Notes under the pieces: model-generated
Databases searched by the model: none
Seen by the model: only the letters and a program-made list of their open reading frames with translations
What the model was told of the DNA's origin: nothing
Shown: positions 10,401-21,120 of the stretch, one piece after another
Numbering within the stretch: position 1 is the first letter of the stretch
Layout of the letters: every line of letters begins with the position of its first letter
Made by a program: the position numbers and the translations under genes
Source of the DNA: Haliotis asinina
Lineage: Eukaryota > Mollusca > Gastropoda > Lepetellida > Haliotidae
Direction of reading: 5' to 3'
DNA length: 64,000 bases
Assembly: GCF_037392515.1 (NCBI RefSeq)
Contig: NC_090291.1
Coordinates: 36,975,001 to 37,039,000, forward strand

Positions 10401-13400
10401 AACTTTCCCGATGTAAGTATACCAATCAATGGAATAAATATTGGAGTACCATGTTAGTTATTACTCAGTATTTATCTGTTTAAAACATTAATATGAGATC
10501 TGTAAATTTCATCTTTGTTAAAGCTTACATACAACCTTACCAACAAACTAACCATGATTAAAACACAATTATCATTTATTAATAACATATAATATACGTT
10601 GCTGATTATGCAAGAGTAAATGAACAAAATTATAAGTGTACAATCGCAAATCAAAAGTGCAATATTTTGTTCTTGGGTTTTTCTACCCTTTAAATGAAGC
10701 ACTCAGGATACCAAGCCCAGTCAGAGTGGGTGGGCGTGCCCTAAATGTACTGAAAACTTTCATCGGCTGGTTCATTTGCCAATAGACTCAGGGCTCTTTG
10801 TTTATGGTGTATAGCCTGAAAGGCATTAAAGTTCAAATTGCTTGTGGTCAATGACTGAAATTGTATATCGCATATTGTCATTAGCAGACAGGCAGGCAGA
10901 CACTAAGATGTCATTGAAACAAACATTGATATTTGTCTGTGAAACAGGCTGCTTATCACAATCAACATGCTTTTTTATGTAACAAGTAGATTATTTACTA
11001 TTTGTTGTTTGTGTTCACAACCAAGGTTAGACTACTCCAGCTTACAGCCTCTTAATCAGCGCCTAGATTTTCGAAGCACTCTTAGATAGCACTAAGATAG
11101 TTGTAAGTTAATGTTAATGTGTGGGACTTACAACTACGTTAGCGATAAGAGAGCTTCGAAAATCTAGGCCCAGGGCAACCCTGGTTCAAGCCTCATGAAC
11201 CTATTTATGCACATGCACGCAGCATAGCACAGCTGTTGGAACCACTTTTCAAACCAGGGCCGTGTCCCTCAAGGTGATCATAGCGGAACGACAGTCATAA
11301 CTCCCATACTTTAACATTGATTTGTGACTATTGTAGTGCTATGACCGCCTTGAGGAACAGGCCCTGCTGGACTTTTCCTTAGTGAATCGTTTGAACTCCA
11401 ATTGTGTGGAATTTCTTCAATACATTATTTTTCAGCTTTCTAAGTTGAATTTGCATTTTGGATAATTTGTTACTGTAAGTCCATACCAAAAGGTATCAGA
11501 ATCTGCAAAGTTGTGTTTTTCATTGCATGTAAGCTTTATATTTCTCCCTTGATTTGTATTATGTATGGGAAATGAAAGAAAAGGCCCCTTCATATCCTCC
11601 ACTCTTTCTCTGTTATAACTGGTTGTTCCAGTTTATAGTAATCTCTGTTACAGGGCTTTGTGCTGGTTTATGATGTAACAAACTTTGAGTCTTTCAAGAA
11701 ACTGGACAAACTGAAGCGAGACATTGACAAAACAAGGGACAAGAAGGAGGTGAGGTGATGTTGTCATTAACAGTCCTTTCCTGATGTAGGGCCCCTGGGA
11801 CAGCATAGGTCCGATGCATGTTGACAAACTAACCATACAAAGCATTCAGGGTGGGATGTTTGCCCATGCTAGCCACCTCTTGTTTGCCTTGTTCAGAGTT
11901 GATAATTTATATCATATACCCGTAACATCCCTGTGGCATAAATCTTCTCATTCACTCTTATAGCTGCCATGTGATGAAATGGTGTTTATGTCCTGCTGAA
12001 GATTATTTTTCTTATGTAGGGTGCATAAGAGTGCACATGCTACTGTAGACATACCAACATACACTAAAAAAACCCATGTCACAGTTTACTGTCTCATAGT
12101 GCCTTTTGACATGACCCAAACAGGGACTGAACCTCTGATTTCTGTGCCTCAGGCAAACGCTAAATCCTGCTGACCATTAAGACAAGGACACATATCCCTT
12201 CATAAAAGGGAATAAATAGGAACCTAACCATGACGTAATTTCTTTCACATAAGGTTTTTTATTTGAAAGTAGCTTGACACCTCATGTTCTCCTGGCAGTT
12301 TATTGAAACTGTGCCATCTAAGGAGTAACTATTTAATGTGTTTCATGAAATTTTAGTTCTGGCTCTGCTTCACTTGGTTTTGTCAAATTTGTGCAGATGA
12401 TAAATCTTGTATTTTGCCTGGAATATTCTTCCACAGATTCACATCATCGTCATTGGCAACAAGAGTGAGTTAACAGAACACCGACAGGTGGACTTCAACA
12501 CCGCCATGGCCTGGGCTGGCAAGGAGAAATGTAAGTAATTATGTTTGTGTGTGTGTGATTGAGTGAGTGAGTATGGGTTTATGCTGCACCAAGCAATATG
12601 TGCTGTCATTGACATAGAACATATATATAAGTAAGTATGAGTAATATATAAGTATAGGGTATAATATAAGTATGTTATAATGGTATCATAAGAGGCGACT
12701 AGTGGGACTGGGTGATCAGACTCTCTTCACTTGTTTGATGCATATCATTGTAATCTAATTGTATAGCCTGTCTGTCTGGCCTACAGTCTGCTAGTTGAAA
12801 TATTTTTAAGTGCAGTGTTAAACAACAAACAAATGATATCTGCTTGTGATGTAATTCACTACTCTATTATCAGTGCGACTCTGGGAAGTCTCTGTCACAA
12901 ACCGCCAGTCTCTTGTTGAACCATTTGTGTGGCTGGCATCCAAGATCACAACTCCACCTAGTGAGTATCTGTGGCCATGTGTCAGGGATTATTGGAGCTG
13001 TATAGAAATATCAGTAGTTAAAAGATGTTTACCTCATATTATGCATATTGTCTTTTATTACTCACCCGTTGAAGATATCACTGTTTAATAATTTTACAAA
13101 CTTATCACACATTATTTAATAACATCACGTAATGCTGTACGTCAAAGTGATTTACAGTTATGACGTCACAATGCTAATAACTCTGTCAAAATAGTTTTAG
13201 ACCTTGCTAGACCCGCGGAAAGCTAATAGTCTTCACTCTCCTTGAATTCTTAGGAAAGAATATCTTTGCTGGACATTATTTTGCTAATGTTGGGTGAGTA
13301 ATAAATAAAATATTAAACAATGTCCCATGTGATACCATATTTCTGAAACTTGTGAATGGTATCAGTATCAAACTCGCTTTCGCTCATTAAATACCAAACC

Positions 13401-14434
13401 ATTCACTTGTTTCATAAATATGGTAATACATTACATTAATACATTAATACATAGTACATTGTTTAGTACTCTCTATTTATCATCCAAAACTGTGTTCCAC
13501 AGGAGGTATTGCTTTTGTTAGATCAGACTTGCTAGGAGATATCGCTTTGACAGTAGATTTGCACGATGTCCTGACAGTGCCATGACATCATGAACTTGAT
13601 GATGTCACAATGCTAAGACATTGATGCACTGCAAATCTAATGCCAGTGCTGTGTTGAGAGATGTATGTTTTTAATTCAAAACTAATGAAGAATGATTTGA
13701 GATGATAAATAGAATCTCACCCTCATGTCTACTGGTATCAATTATATCAACAATTGTTGATAAAGGTAAAAATATCCTCGGGAAGCCTCGGATATCTGTT
13801 GCTTTATCAACTCGTGTTGATATGATTGATATCAGTAGACACTGGGTGAGATTCTCTATGTATTTTATTTTGTTATCCAAAACTGTGCCACAGGAGATAT
13901 TCCTTGTGTGAGATCAAAAGGATATGTCCTAGGAGGTGACATCACAATGCTGTAACATCACTGTGTAGCAAGTCTAATGGTAGTACTGTGTTCAGACATT
14001 TTTCATTGAAAAGTAATGAAGAGTGATTTTTGATGATAAATAGTATCTAACCCTTGTGGCTTTTGATGAAAATCTTGTCACAAGAAGTGTTCATGCGAAG
14101 ATGAACGTTAAGAAGAATCTGATTGCTACTTGTTTCCAACTTTGTTATCCAGTTTTATTTGGCTCATTTCAGAGGAAATTCATATACTGTTAATATGAAA
14201 TATAATATGATATATACATCATGAATATGTTAATGTTATGATCTCAAACAATGGAAACCTTGCATGATGAAATTCGAATTTCATGAATTAGCATCAGTAT
14301 TGATGATAACTTACCCAGCACAGACTAAATTGTAAACATACTTGCAAACATGTATTCACATATATATATTTTTTGCAGGCAAGTCGACATTCCTGCCAAC
14401 CAGGAAAGCCAAGTCTGTGAGTCTGGAGAGCTAG
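7457..14434 (+). CDS. NKIRAS: NF-kappaB inhibitor-interacting Ras-like protein (kappaB-Ras)
   Basis: Seven exons (7457-7561, 9794-9889, 10365-10412, 11654-11749, 12437-12530, 12874-12960, 14379-14434) join in frame and give 193 residues, against about 191-192 in vertebrate NKIRAS1/2. Kappa-B-Ras is an atypical small GTPase that binds IkappaB and restrains NF-kappaB and Ral signalling. Seen here: P-loop GQTGVGKT (12-19), the family signature ETDRGVKE (50-57), G3 site DIGGL (63-67), G4 site GNKSE (122-126), and RLWEVSVTNRQSLVEPF near the C-terminus. As in the family, the Ras Gly12 position is not Gly (Thr14) and the Gln61 position is not Gln (Leu67), both linked to poor GTP hydrolysis. There is no CaaX box. 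The start is the ATG beginning MPVKIGKMLMCG. All introns are GT-AG. Vertebrates have two paralogues, and this copy cannot be assigned to either from memory. Confidence 0.93.
8440..8541 (-). mobile_element. tRNA-derived SINE (family 1), fragment
   Basis: Contains TTTCACACATTGTATCCATATGGG, an eroded B-box region and TTACCACTTGGCTGCCCCACC, matching the minus-strand head of the family-1 SINE. The 3' tail is truncated. It lies in kappaB-Ras intron 1. Confidence 0.55.
8905..8957 (+). mobile_element. Half copy of a palindromic MITE
   Basis: ATGTATGGCACTTTTGACCATCTTAGCG followed by AGAGAACTTCGGGAAAATCTAGGCCC resembles the right half of the element at 11061-11170. Intronic and eroded. Confidence 0.45.
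9525..9579 (+). repeat. Dispersed repeat fragment, second copy
   Basis: Matches the stretch at 30-80, ending AAATAAAACTGGTCTGGCCTAA. It lies in kappaB-Ras intron 1. Confidence 0.45.
9985..10084 (-). mobile_element. tRNA-derived SINE (family 1), fragment
   Basis: GAGTGAGTGTGTTTGGGTTTACACC, then AGCAATATTCCAGGGATATC, then GGGGAATCAAACCCAGGTCTTCA: the tail and B-box part of a minus-strand family-1 SINE. It lies just after kappaB-Ras exon 2. The tRNA head is lost. Confidence 0.6.
11061..11170. mobile_element. 110-bp MITE with 23-bp terminal inverted repeats
   Basis: The left end GCCTAGATTTTCGAAGCACT and the right end AGAGCTTCGAAAATCTAGGC are near-perfect inverted repeats. The interior holds a second, smaller inverted pair around TTGTAAGTTAATG and GGGACTTACAAC. 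Half copies lie at 3944-4013 and 8905-8957. No transposase is present, so it is non-autonomous. I cannot define a target duplication with confidence. Confidence 0.75.
12689..12828 (+). mobile_element. SINE (family 2), diverged fragment
   Basis: AGAGGCGACTAGTGGGACTGG, GGTGATCAGACTCTCTTCACT and the tail AGTGCAGTGTTAAACAAC follow the family-2 SINE in plus orientation with many changes. It lies in kappaB-Ras intron 5. A separate tail-like GAGTGAGTGAGTATGGGTTT lies at 12561-12580. Confidence 0.45.
13053..13310. mobile_element. MITE with TTTTATTACTCACCC ends
   Basis: The left end TTTTATTACTCACCC and the right end GGGTGAGTAATAAATAAAA are inverted repeats about 258 bp apart. A splice-like TTCTTAG|GAAAG lies inside, but it does not lead to a conserved kappaB-Ras C-terminus, so it is not taken as an exon. 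It lies in kappaB-Ras intron 6. Confidence 0.5.
13331..13429. repeat. Imperfect hairpin, about 100 bp
   Basis: The left arm ATACCATATTTCTGAAACTT with GTGAATGGTAT pairs with the right arm ACCATTCACTTGTTTCATAA then ATATGGTAAT. The loop holds AAACTCGCTTTCGCTCATT. It directly follows the MITE at 13053-13310 and may be part of a larger composite element. Confidence 0.55.
13466..14052. repeat. Duplicated block flanking a hairpin element
   Basis: Two related blocks, 13466-13722 and 13868-14052, share TATCCAAAACTGTG, CCACAGGAG, GACATCACAATGCT, AATGAAGA(A/G)TGATTT and GATGATAAATAG. Between them (13711-13857) lies a hairpin with arms AGAATCTCACC and GGTGAGATTCTCT and an inner pair TTTATCAAC/GTTGATAAAG. 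This is either a tandem duplication or direct repeats around an inserted foldback. It lies in kappaB-Ras intron 6. Confidence 0.6.
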
Positions 14435-15227
14435 ACGGTTCAGATCAAGATGTTCATGGTCATGTTCATCCCGTTATGCTACATGTTAGGTCTTGTAATG
14501 CCATTGCATGGTCCTATGATCAATTCACAATGGTTTTGCATCAGTCACTTAACTTATGTCTGCCGGTTGCTAACTTTCAAACTTAAGATCCCCCTGCTGT
14601 CATTTTGTTATCAGAAAGAACTTGGGAGAATTAAAATCATTTTTGTTAGTTTTATGATAACTTAACCAGACAGTTAACTTAAAGTGCTAAGGTGAAAGGG
14701 ATACAACTGCAGGTGTATAAGGGCTTCATGAAACAGTTCAAGCTGGGAAAATTCAGATTCAAAGAATTTATTGTTTAATTTGGTGGTTTGCAAACGGATG
14801 AAATAGGTTGCAATAAGAATGTTGCAATGAGTCAACTTTAAACTGCTGTATGCAATATACTGTTGTATTTACCACAGTGCCAATGGTCTGCAGCTTCTGT
14901 AGACAAGGGGGACAACTGACCATTAATGTTTTCACTTTCACTGCCACTGTCATAGTAGGTTAAGTCTCTTGTCATGCTTATTTGTGTCTACATATTAGAT
15001 ACATGCTGTTGTATGCCATTAAACACACTGACCACACGGAGGGCAATCAAATATCTTGTATAATGTCTGCTGCTGCAGAAATGTATACAAAGACATTTGC
15101 TCATGTTTTTTTGCTTTAAACAGGAGCAGCATGTCGTTATGAATGTTTTCTGTAACTGATGGTTATTGCTCATCAAAAGAAAATCTGTATTGCCATGACT
15201 ACACAATGCCATTTAGAATGTGGTCAA

Positions 15228-15387
15228 ATGTAACATATATTATATTTGGGATTTCACTTTCTTAGTTAAGTACAAATTTTAGTACTTTTTGAGTTGAGTC
15301 CCATCTGAGATTCGAACTTAATCCAAAAAGTACTAGAATTTGTACTTTACTAAAACAGTGTAATCCCAAATATAACATATGTTACAT
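15228..15387. mobile_element. 160-bp palindromic MITE
   Basis: The left end ATGTAACATATATTATATTT, then GGGATTTCACT, is mirrored by AGTGTAATCCCAAATATAAC then ATATGTTACAT at the right end. The inner arms AAGTACAAATTTTAGTACTTTTT and AAAAAGTACTAGAATTTGTACTT also pair. A related fragment lies at about 22771-22845, including TATTTGGGATTTCACTTTCT and a shared flank in opposite order. Confidence 0.75.
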
Positions 15388-16422
15388 CAGTATAGGCATG
15401 TCCATAATTTCAAAGTGCTTCATAATAAGAATAATAATAAGACACCGAAGGAGAAAGACAAATGGGTAAGAATTACTTGAGCAGGATATAGATACCGGTA
15501 CATACAATTATAGAAATCAAAAGATATCCCTTACAGTTTATGATGATGTAATAATGGGGTTTTTTTTCTTAGCTTTTGGCCTATTCATCTTGTTAACACT
15601 GGGATGACAAGGGTCCTTATTGAGGTGTGGGAGTCAACTTAGTATTAAGATAGCTTTCTTCAACAGAACCCTGTAGTTCAAGTTTGATGATGTTCAGCCT
15701 TTATTTTTGTTGCAAAAAGTAATGACTACCTAGTCTGTAGTATTACCAAGCTGAGACTTATCGAGGTCCCACCTGTAGACCCTGCTATGTGGCAAGATAC
15801 AGTCCCTAGAGACTAGTAGTGCATGCTGTAGGCCTGATGTATTGTTACCAAACATCATGGTATAACTGTTATATCCCATATATGCTGCATAGTGATAATG
15901 TTGTTTATTATGTTGATGATAGTGTTTACAGAATAAAGTTTAAACCATGGTTCACTTAGTTTTTTTGTGTTTAAACAGATCAGACATTTTATTTTGCCTA
16001 AAATGATATCTGTCATATCAGGGAACAGGATATTAACCTTTAAAGTCTGTTTGTGTGGAGAACAGGTCAAAGGGGCCAAAGAAAAGTAAAAACTCTAATT
16101 AACTTAGCCTCATAATTATTCGTTTCACGGCCATACAGTATAAGCAGAATAACGAATAATACCGAGCCTGAGTTTACTTAGACTAAACATCACTTACCAA
16201 AGAAATTTACAATGAAACATTATGCATACGGAAATATCAAATGAGATGTGTATATTGGAATGCGATTCAGCGCTGTAGTGGACATACAACACTAAAAGCA
16301 CGCACTGACATTTTGAAGGCTACAATAAAGAACACGAATATGCAAAGGGGCGATGTGGTTTGTTGGTCCAGTTGACAGCTCAGTTGCGTGAACTTTCGTT
16401 AAGTTTATCTGTGCATGCTTAA

Positions 16423-16660
16423 TGAGTGAGTTTAGTTTTACGACGCAGTCAGCAATATTCCACCTATATGGCGCCGGTCTGTAAAAAATTGTCTGGACCA
16501 GACAATCCAGGAATCAACAGCACGGGCATCGATCTACGATCTGGGATACGATGACAGGTATCAACCACGTCAGTGAGCCTGGCCGCGCGACCCCGTCAGT
16601 CACCTTTTACGACAAGCATAGGTTAGTGAAGATCAGTTCTAACCCATGCCTTCACGGGTC
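16423..16660 (-). mobile_element. SINE (family 2)
   Basis: The plus strand runs TGAGTGAGTTTAGTTTTACG, GTCAGCAATATTCCACC, GACCAGACAATCCAGGAATC, GGGATACGATGACAGGTATC, CACGACAAGCATAGG-like text and CCTTCACGGGTC. It is nearly full length and moderately diverged. Confidence 0.85.
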
Positions 16661-16787
16661 CAGGACTTAGAGGAAAGTATATAACTATTTTATGTTCTAG
16701 CCCTAAACTAAAATACGGCTAGATTCCTGCATAGATAATTGAGAAGTGATCCAATACATGTCTGCTAATCGTTGTATCCACTATGGG

Positions 16788-16952
16788 GCGGGGCTGTTGG
16801 GTAGCCTAGTGGTTAAAGCGTTCGCTCTTTTCGACGTAGACCCGTGTTCGATTCCCTACATGGGTACAATATGTGAAGACCATTTCTAATGTCCCTCTCA
16901 GTGATATCACAGGAATATTGCGAAAAGCGGCGTAAAACCTAACTCACTCACT
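16788..16952 (+). mobile_element. tRNA-derived SINE (family 1), near full length
   Basis: The head contains an A-box-like TAGCCTAGTGGTTAAAGCG and a B box GTTCGATTCC at 16846-16855. The body is CATGGGTACAATATGTGAAG and the tail GGAATATTGCGAAAAGCGGC then CTCACTCA. Internal pol III boxes with a tRNA-like spacing identify it as a SINE and not a functional tRNA. Confidence 0.85.
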
Positions 16953-16961
16953 ATGAGACGA

Positions 16962-17125
16962 TGGTGTAGCCAAATAATTAAAGCCAAATAATTAAAGCCA
17001 AATAATTAAAGCGTCACTTCGTCACGTTGAAGATCCTCCACATGGGTACAATGTTTGAAGCTCGTTTCTTGTGTCACCGACGTGATATTGCTAAAAGCGA
17101 CGTATAACCGTATTCCGCCTACTAT
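16962..17125 (+). mobile_element. tRNA-derived SINE (family 1) with triplicated head segment
   Basis: A second family-1 copy lies immediately after the one at 16788. AGCCAAATAATTAA is repeated three times (16975-17009) in place of the usual A-box region. The body CACATGGGTACAATGTTTG and the tail GTGATATTGCTAAAAGCGAC follow. The B box is eroded. Confidence 0.6.
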
Positions 17126-17684
17126 GCCATTTATGAAATAATCTAACTTAATTCACTATGGCTGCTTGATTTAGGGGTTTGATTGATTGAGGATCGACGA
17201 GTCATGATAAATGCTATCAACTTTAGGATGTTTTATCATACATAGGTCACTCCGATATCAAACTCCATGCCTAAATACTTTTCATACCTGAAATACATCT
17301 ATCTGGGGCACGGTAATAAGCAAACAGTCTACATACGTGGGTCTTATAGGTACTCCTCGTGTTTAACAACCGTAAATCGTTCTTAAGATTAACACAAATC
17401 CTAAACTAGAAATTGACCTCACATGTTGTACTGACGCATGGAAGCGAACGCTTTGACCACGAGCGAAGTTACCCAACCCGCTAAAAGACTTAGGGGCACC
17501 TGCCATTCTGGGAATCCACGATCACTCTAGCGCTGACAAACCAGGAATCACCATAATAACGAATCAGGTATTCAAAGAAACTGTTTTCGGATTCCAGGTC
17601 AAAAGCGACGGAATAGAGACGTTTTCTACTGTATACTCTGACCTAACGATTACAGGGTAGCAGTACGTCCACGATTTGCGTATT

Positions 17685-17890
17685 ACATTCGATTGTCTTA
17701 GTTGCGTATCAGATTGTCTTAGTTGCGTATGAGATTGTCTTAGTTGCCAATCTGACTTGACTAAGGTGCGAATCACATCGTCTTAGTAAATTATGTGATT
17801 GTCTAAACTGATTATCTAATTGTTTTACCTGCGAGTGGGATTGTTTTAGTTGACTGTATATCTGTATTAACTGCACCATCTGAGTTCCTA
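17685..17890. repeat. Degenerate 21-bp tandem repeat
   Basis: ATTGTCTTAGTTGCGTAT-type units recur about every 21 bp, clean at the start (17690-17750) and decaying to the right. On the minus strand the unit reads as a seven-residue pattern like SHTQLRQ. The period comes from the repeat, and no start or splice evidence supports a protein. Confidence 0.65.
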
Positions 17891-18860
17891 AGTGCACTTG
17901 CTTGTCCTCGTCGCATATCTAATCTTATAATTGTGTTAACTGCACAAGAGACGGTTTGGCCGATGGCGTTTTCACGACATAAATGTCACGTATATTGTAT
18001 TTTTCGGTCATCTCTTTTGAAACTTGACTTAAAGGGAAGGGAACCAGGGTCACATCTTCTTCAAAATTACATCTCTATGGCGACCGATGCTAATCTATTT
18101 TGGTACTGTCCACGGTAGTCTATGGTTTAACCTCTAGAATGGGGTCGTTTTGATAAGAAAACTACACTTGACTTAACTAGAAAAGAAATGCTAGTCAGGC
18201 GCGTAGCAAACCATTTTTTCGTGTAAGCCCGATAGGTTGTAAAGCTTTACATTTAGATAATACCGAGGGCTTGTGTAAGCCGGGCTTACGATCATGTGTA
18301 AACCGAGCTTTTGTTTATAACAGTAGCTACGTCTGTGCGGCCGGCTCAACATACGTCCCTGCCAGTGAACCTGTAGGGAATCTCCACTTGCTTCATGTAG
18401 GGCAATGTCGTTACGATGAACTCTGTGCAAATAATCTATGCAAAAATATAATTTTGAGACTGTGGGGTACACTATGTCCACGGCATTATATAGGTAATAA
18501 ACATTCGCATGTATGAGGGTGTACAGCCATGGATCTTCTGTGGGTTTTGTCAGATATCTGCCATTTGGTGCATGAGATCCAGGGTTTAGAAAACAGACAT
18601 GACTCCTTGTGCGACAACCCGGACGGTGTGTAGACTTAAATTAATAACAGGCCACAGTATAGTGAAGATATATAAAATTAGCGTATACCTACCAATGACA
18701 CCGTCATACTGGAGTATTTAGTCAGCTGTTGGGGGAAACATTAATATTGATTACTCGCTCTGACATATGTTTCGTGGAGAAACACAAACTGAAACCTACA
18801 TCAGTGGCCATATGTCCGTCTGTCCGTCCAGTAAAAGTGCTCTCTCTCTCTTTGTCACCA

Positions 18861-18885
18861 CCCCCCACCCCCACCCCCCTCCCCT
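18861..18885 (-). other. C-rich tract, possible G-quadruplex on minus strand
   Basis: CCCCCCACCCCCACCCCCCT then CCCC has four runs of at least four C separated by single bases, preceded by a CTCTCTCTCT tract. The minus strand meets the usual four-run G-quadruplex pattern. It is unusual in this AT-rich region. Confidence 0.7.
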
Positions 18886-19338
18886 CGCCTCCGTGGGTCT
18901 TTCTCTCCCGCTTTCCGTCGCCACGTCTTGTACACTATATACAACTACGACAGGCGTACTTGTTACTGTGTTTTCAAAGCTGTTTTTTCCTGGTTTGGCA
19001 AACCATTAGACATTTTCAACCAATCGCACATGTATACTGCTCCAATTCCTACATATGTCGCCTGCAATGCCTAATTATGCAAGTTATGCACGATACTTTC
19101 TGGTACTGACTATGTGATATAGTGGATGTAAGTAACACTGTTTAAAACCGCTCCTTCGTGGTGCTGAGAAGCTCAGGCTTGTCGGTCCAGGGTTACGTCC
19201 TTGTGTAGGTCGTGTCTTTTCTTAGGTTAAATGTATAATGTATACATAACACTTCCTCCACAAGTCACACATCTCTGTTCCTTGAACCCTTGTTCTCTGT
19301 GCTACAGGCATGAACGGGTAGTCATTGGACTAGAAATT

Positions 19339-19481
19339 AGTCCCTGAAAATATAGAATTTTGGCAGAAACAATTCCTATTAAGTTTAAAAATGAACAAAC
19401 CGTCAAAAGGTAGATAATCTAGACTTGATTTACGTTGCAGAAAGGGCTAGACAGAAGGGGAAATAGTTCTGTTCAGGGACT
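19339..19481. mobile_element. MITE-like repeat, AGTCCCTGAA ends
   Basis: The left end AGTCCCTGAA and the right end TTCAGGGACT are perfect 10-bp inverted repeats 143 bp apart. It is the second copy of the element at 4753-4928. No coding capacity. Confidence 0.65.
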
Positions 19482-19490
19482 GTGAGACAG

Positions 19491-19690
19491 ACTAGGTTGC
19501 CGTCTTAGTGGTAGTATATCATGTCTATACTAAACGAGTTATTATTCAAAACACATACAGACTCTCTGATATTAGAGACAGACTAGGTTGCCGGGTTAGT
19601 GGTAGTATATCATGTCTATACTAAACGAGTTATTATTCAAAACACATACAGACTCTCTGATATTAGAGACAGACTAGGTTGCCGTCGGCA
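19491..19690. repeat. 91-bp tandem duplication
   Basis: Units starting ACTAGGTTGCCG lie at 19491, 19582 and 19673 (partial). The first two are nearly identical over 91 bp, so the duplication is young. It directly follows the MITE-like repeat ending at 19481. Confidence 0.85.
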
Positions 19691-19992
19691 CGCAGAGTTG
19701 TTTCTAAGCTTTGCTTAAAACATAGACATGTTACATTTTCCGTAATATTTCGACCGGACAAGTGAACACGCAGCTAAATGAGTAATATGAATTTAGCTTC
19801 AGTCAAAATAGTGTGCTTCTCAATATCATTTTTTATCGATTGCTGTTTGTAGGGATACCATAACAAACAACCTCTATTTACATCCCGACATAAATATGAA
19901 ACATCACACGTGCACTTGCTCCATGCACGTAATTTGTCTCACTGTCCATGTACCATCATGTTTGCCTCTCCACCTACTGTCAGTTGCAGGCT

Positions 19993-20200
19993 ACCCGTGA
20001 AGATCCGGACTGGTCCTCAGTAGCCCATGTTTGTCGTACAAGGCGACTAAGGGCATCGGGTGGTCAGGCTCACTGACTTAGCTGACACATGTCATCGTAT
20101 CCCAATATGTTCATGAGGTTGATCAATGGTTTGTCTGGTCCAGGCTCGGTTATTTATAGACCGCCGTCATATAGCTGTAAACATTACGGCGCAAAACAAC
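19993..20200 (+). mobile_element. SINE (family 2)
   Basis: Plus orientation: CCCGTGAAGATCCGGAC, CAGTAGCCCATGTTTGTCGT, GGGCATCGGGTGGTCAGGCT, GACACATGTCATCGTATCCC, TTTGTCTGGTCCAGGCTCG, then a shortened tail ACGGCGCAAAACAACAAAC. Nearly full length. Confidence 0.8.
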
Positions 20201-20514
20201 AAACAAACAACAACAGTCAGGCTGCAATCATATTGACTGTTTCCATGAATGTTATGTATGACTAAGCGTTAGTTACATGAATATGTGCATTGATAGTTGA
20301 AGCAGCAGGTGTACTCTCTGCTTAATGATGTTTAATTATGAAGGGAATATATTTGCATATTTTCGTCAGTCCCTACACAGAGTGAGACAGTCACTTAATG
20401 TTCTACCACCATGTACTTTTGACTATAATTGAAGCTACAATTACATCACTTTTTTCACTTTTTCACTTTTTTCATTTGGATACGCACGTGCATGGAATCA
20501 AGCAATCGATCAAT

Positions 20515-20590
20515 AAATCATTCAATCAACCAACCAACCAACCAACCAATTAATACATCAATTAATCAATCATCAAATTAATCAATCTTT
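20515..20590. repeat. ATCA/ACCA tetranucleotide microsatellite
   Basis: Runs of ATCA, CAACCAACCAACCAACCAA and ATTAATCAATC form an imperfect four-base repeat, next to a TTTTTTCAC repeat at about 20450-20476. Confidence 0.75.
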
Positions 20591-21120
20591 GTTTACAGTA
20601 CTGAAAAGGCCGCGTAGGCCTATAGTACATTTATGCTTACAGTAGCAAAGGATTATCGTAAATAATATCACATTTGTAATGCAGAGGATCTGATATTCAT
20701 TGCATGGTACGTATACGTGTATATGTACATTGCAAGATACTTTGTGACTGTTTGATCGTGAGATGACATGAGGGTATAGAATTTGTATACACACTGGTTC
20801 AATATGCTACTGTATGTTTAAATGAACTATAAGCTTATGACCTTTCCAGCATTGTAAGTGATGGTTGATTGCATGTGGATTCCAAATTTGAATTATTCAC
20901 AAGTGACTTGCATTGCTCAGAGGCGACCAAGTGGGTTAGGGGCCTATGACTGGCTATCGAATGTGATCTTACCCCAACGACTGGATTTATCACTGGAGTT
21001 TCTGGCCTAAACGTGATTCTTGTTGAGTGCGGCTATATAACAACAAACACCTTAATTCACCACCACCACCAACAACAACATACATGTATTTTTGACACTT
21101 GACGATGTCTTCGAAAAGGG

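Noticed and set aside
13253-13296. Alternative kappaB-Ras last exon (TTCTTAG|GAAAG ... GGGTGAGTA)
   Set aside because: It lies inside a MITE, gives no conserved C-terminus, and the exon at 14379 restores the expected end and length.
16788-16870. tRNA gene
   Set aside because: A- and B-box-like sequences are present but the cloverleaf is not sustained and the same text recurs with a SINE body and tail.
18729-19109. 126-codon plus-strand frame with a Pro/Leu-rich middle
   Set aside because: The frame is carried by the C-rich and CT tracts; composition is not protein-like.
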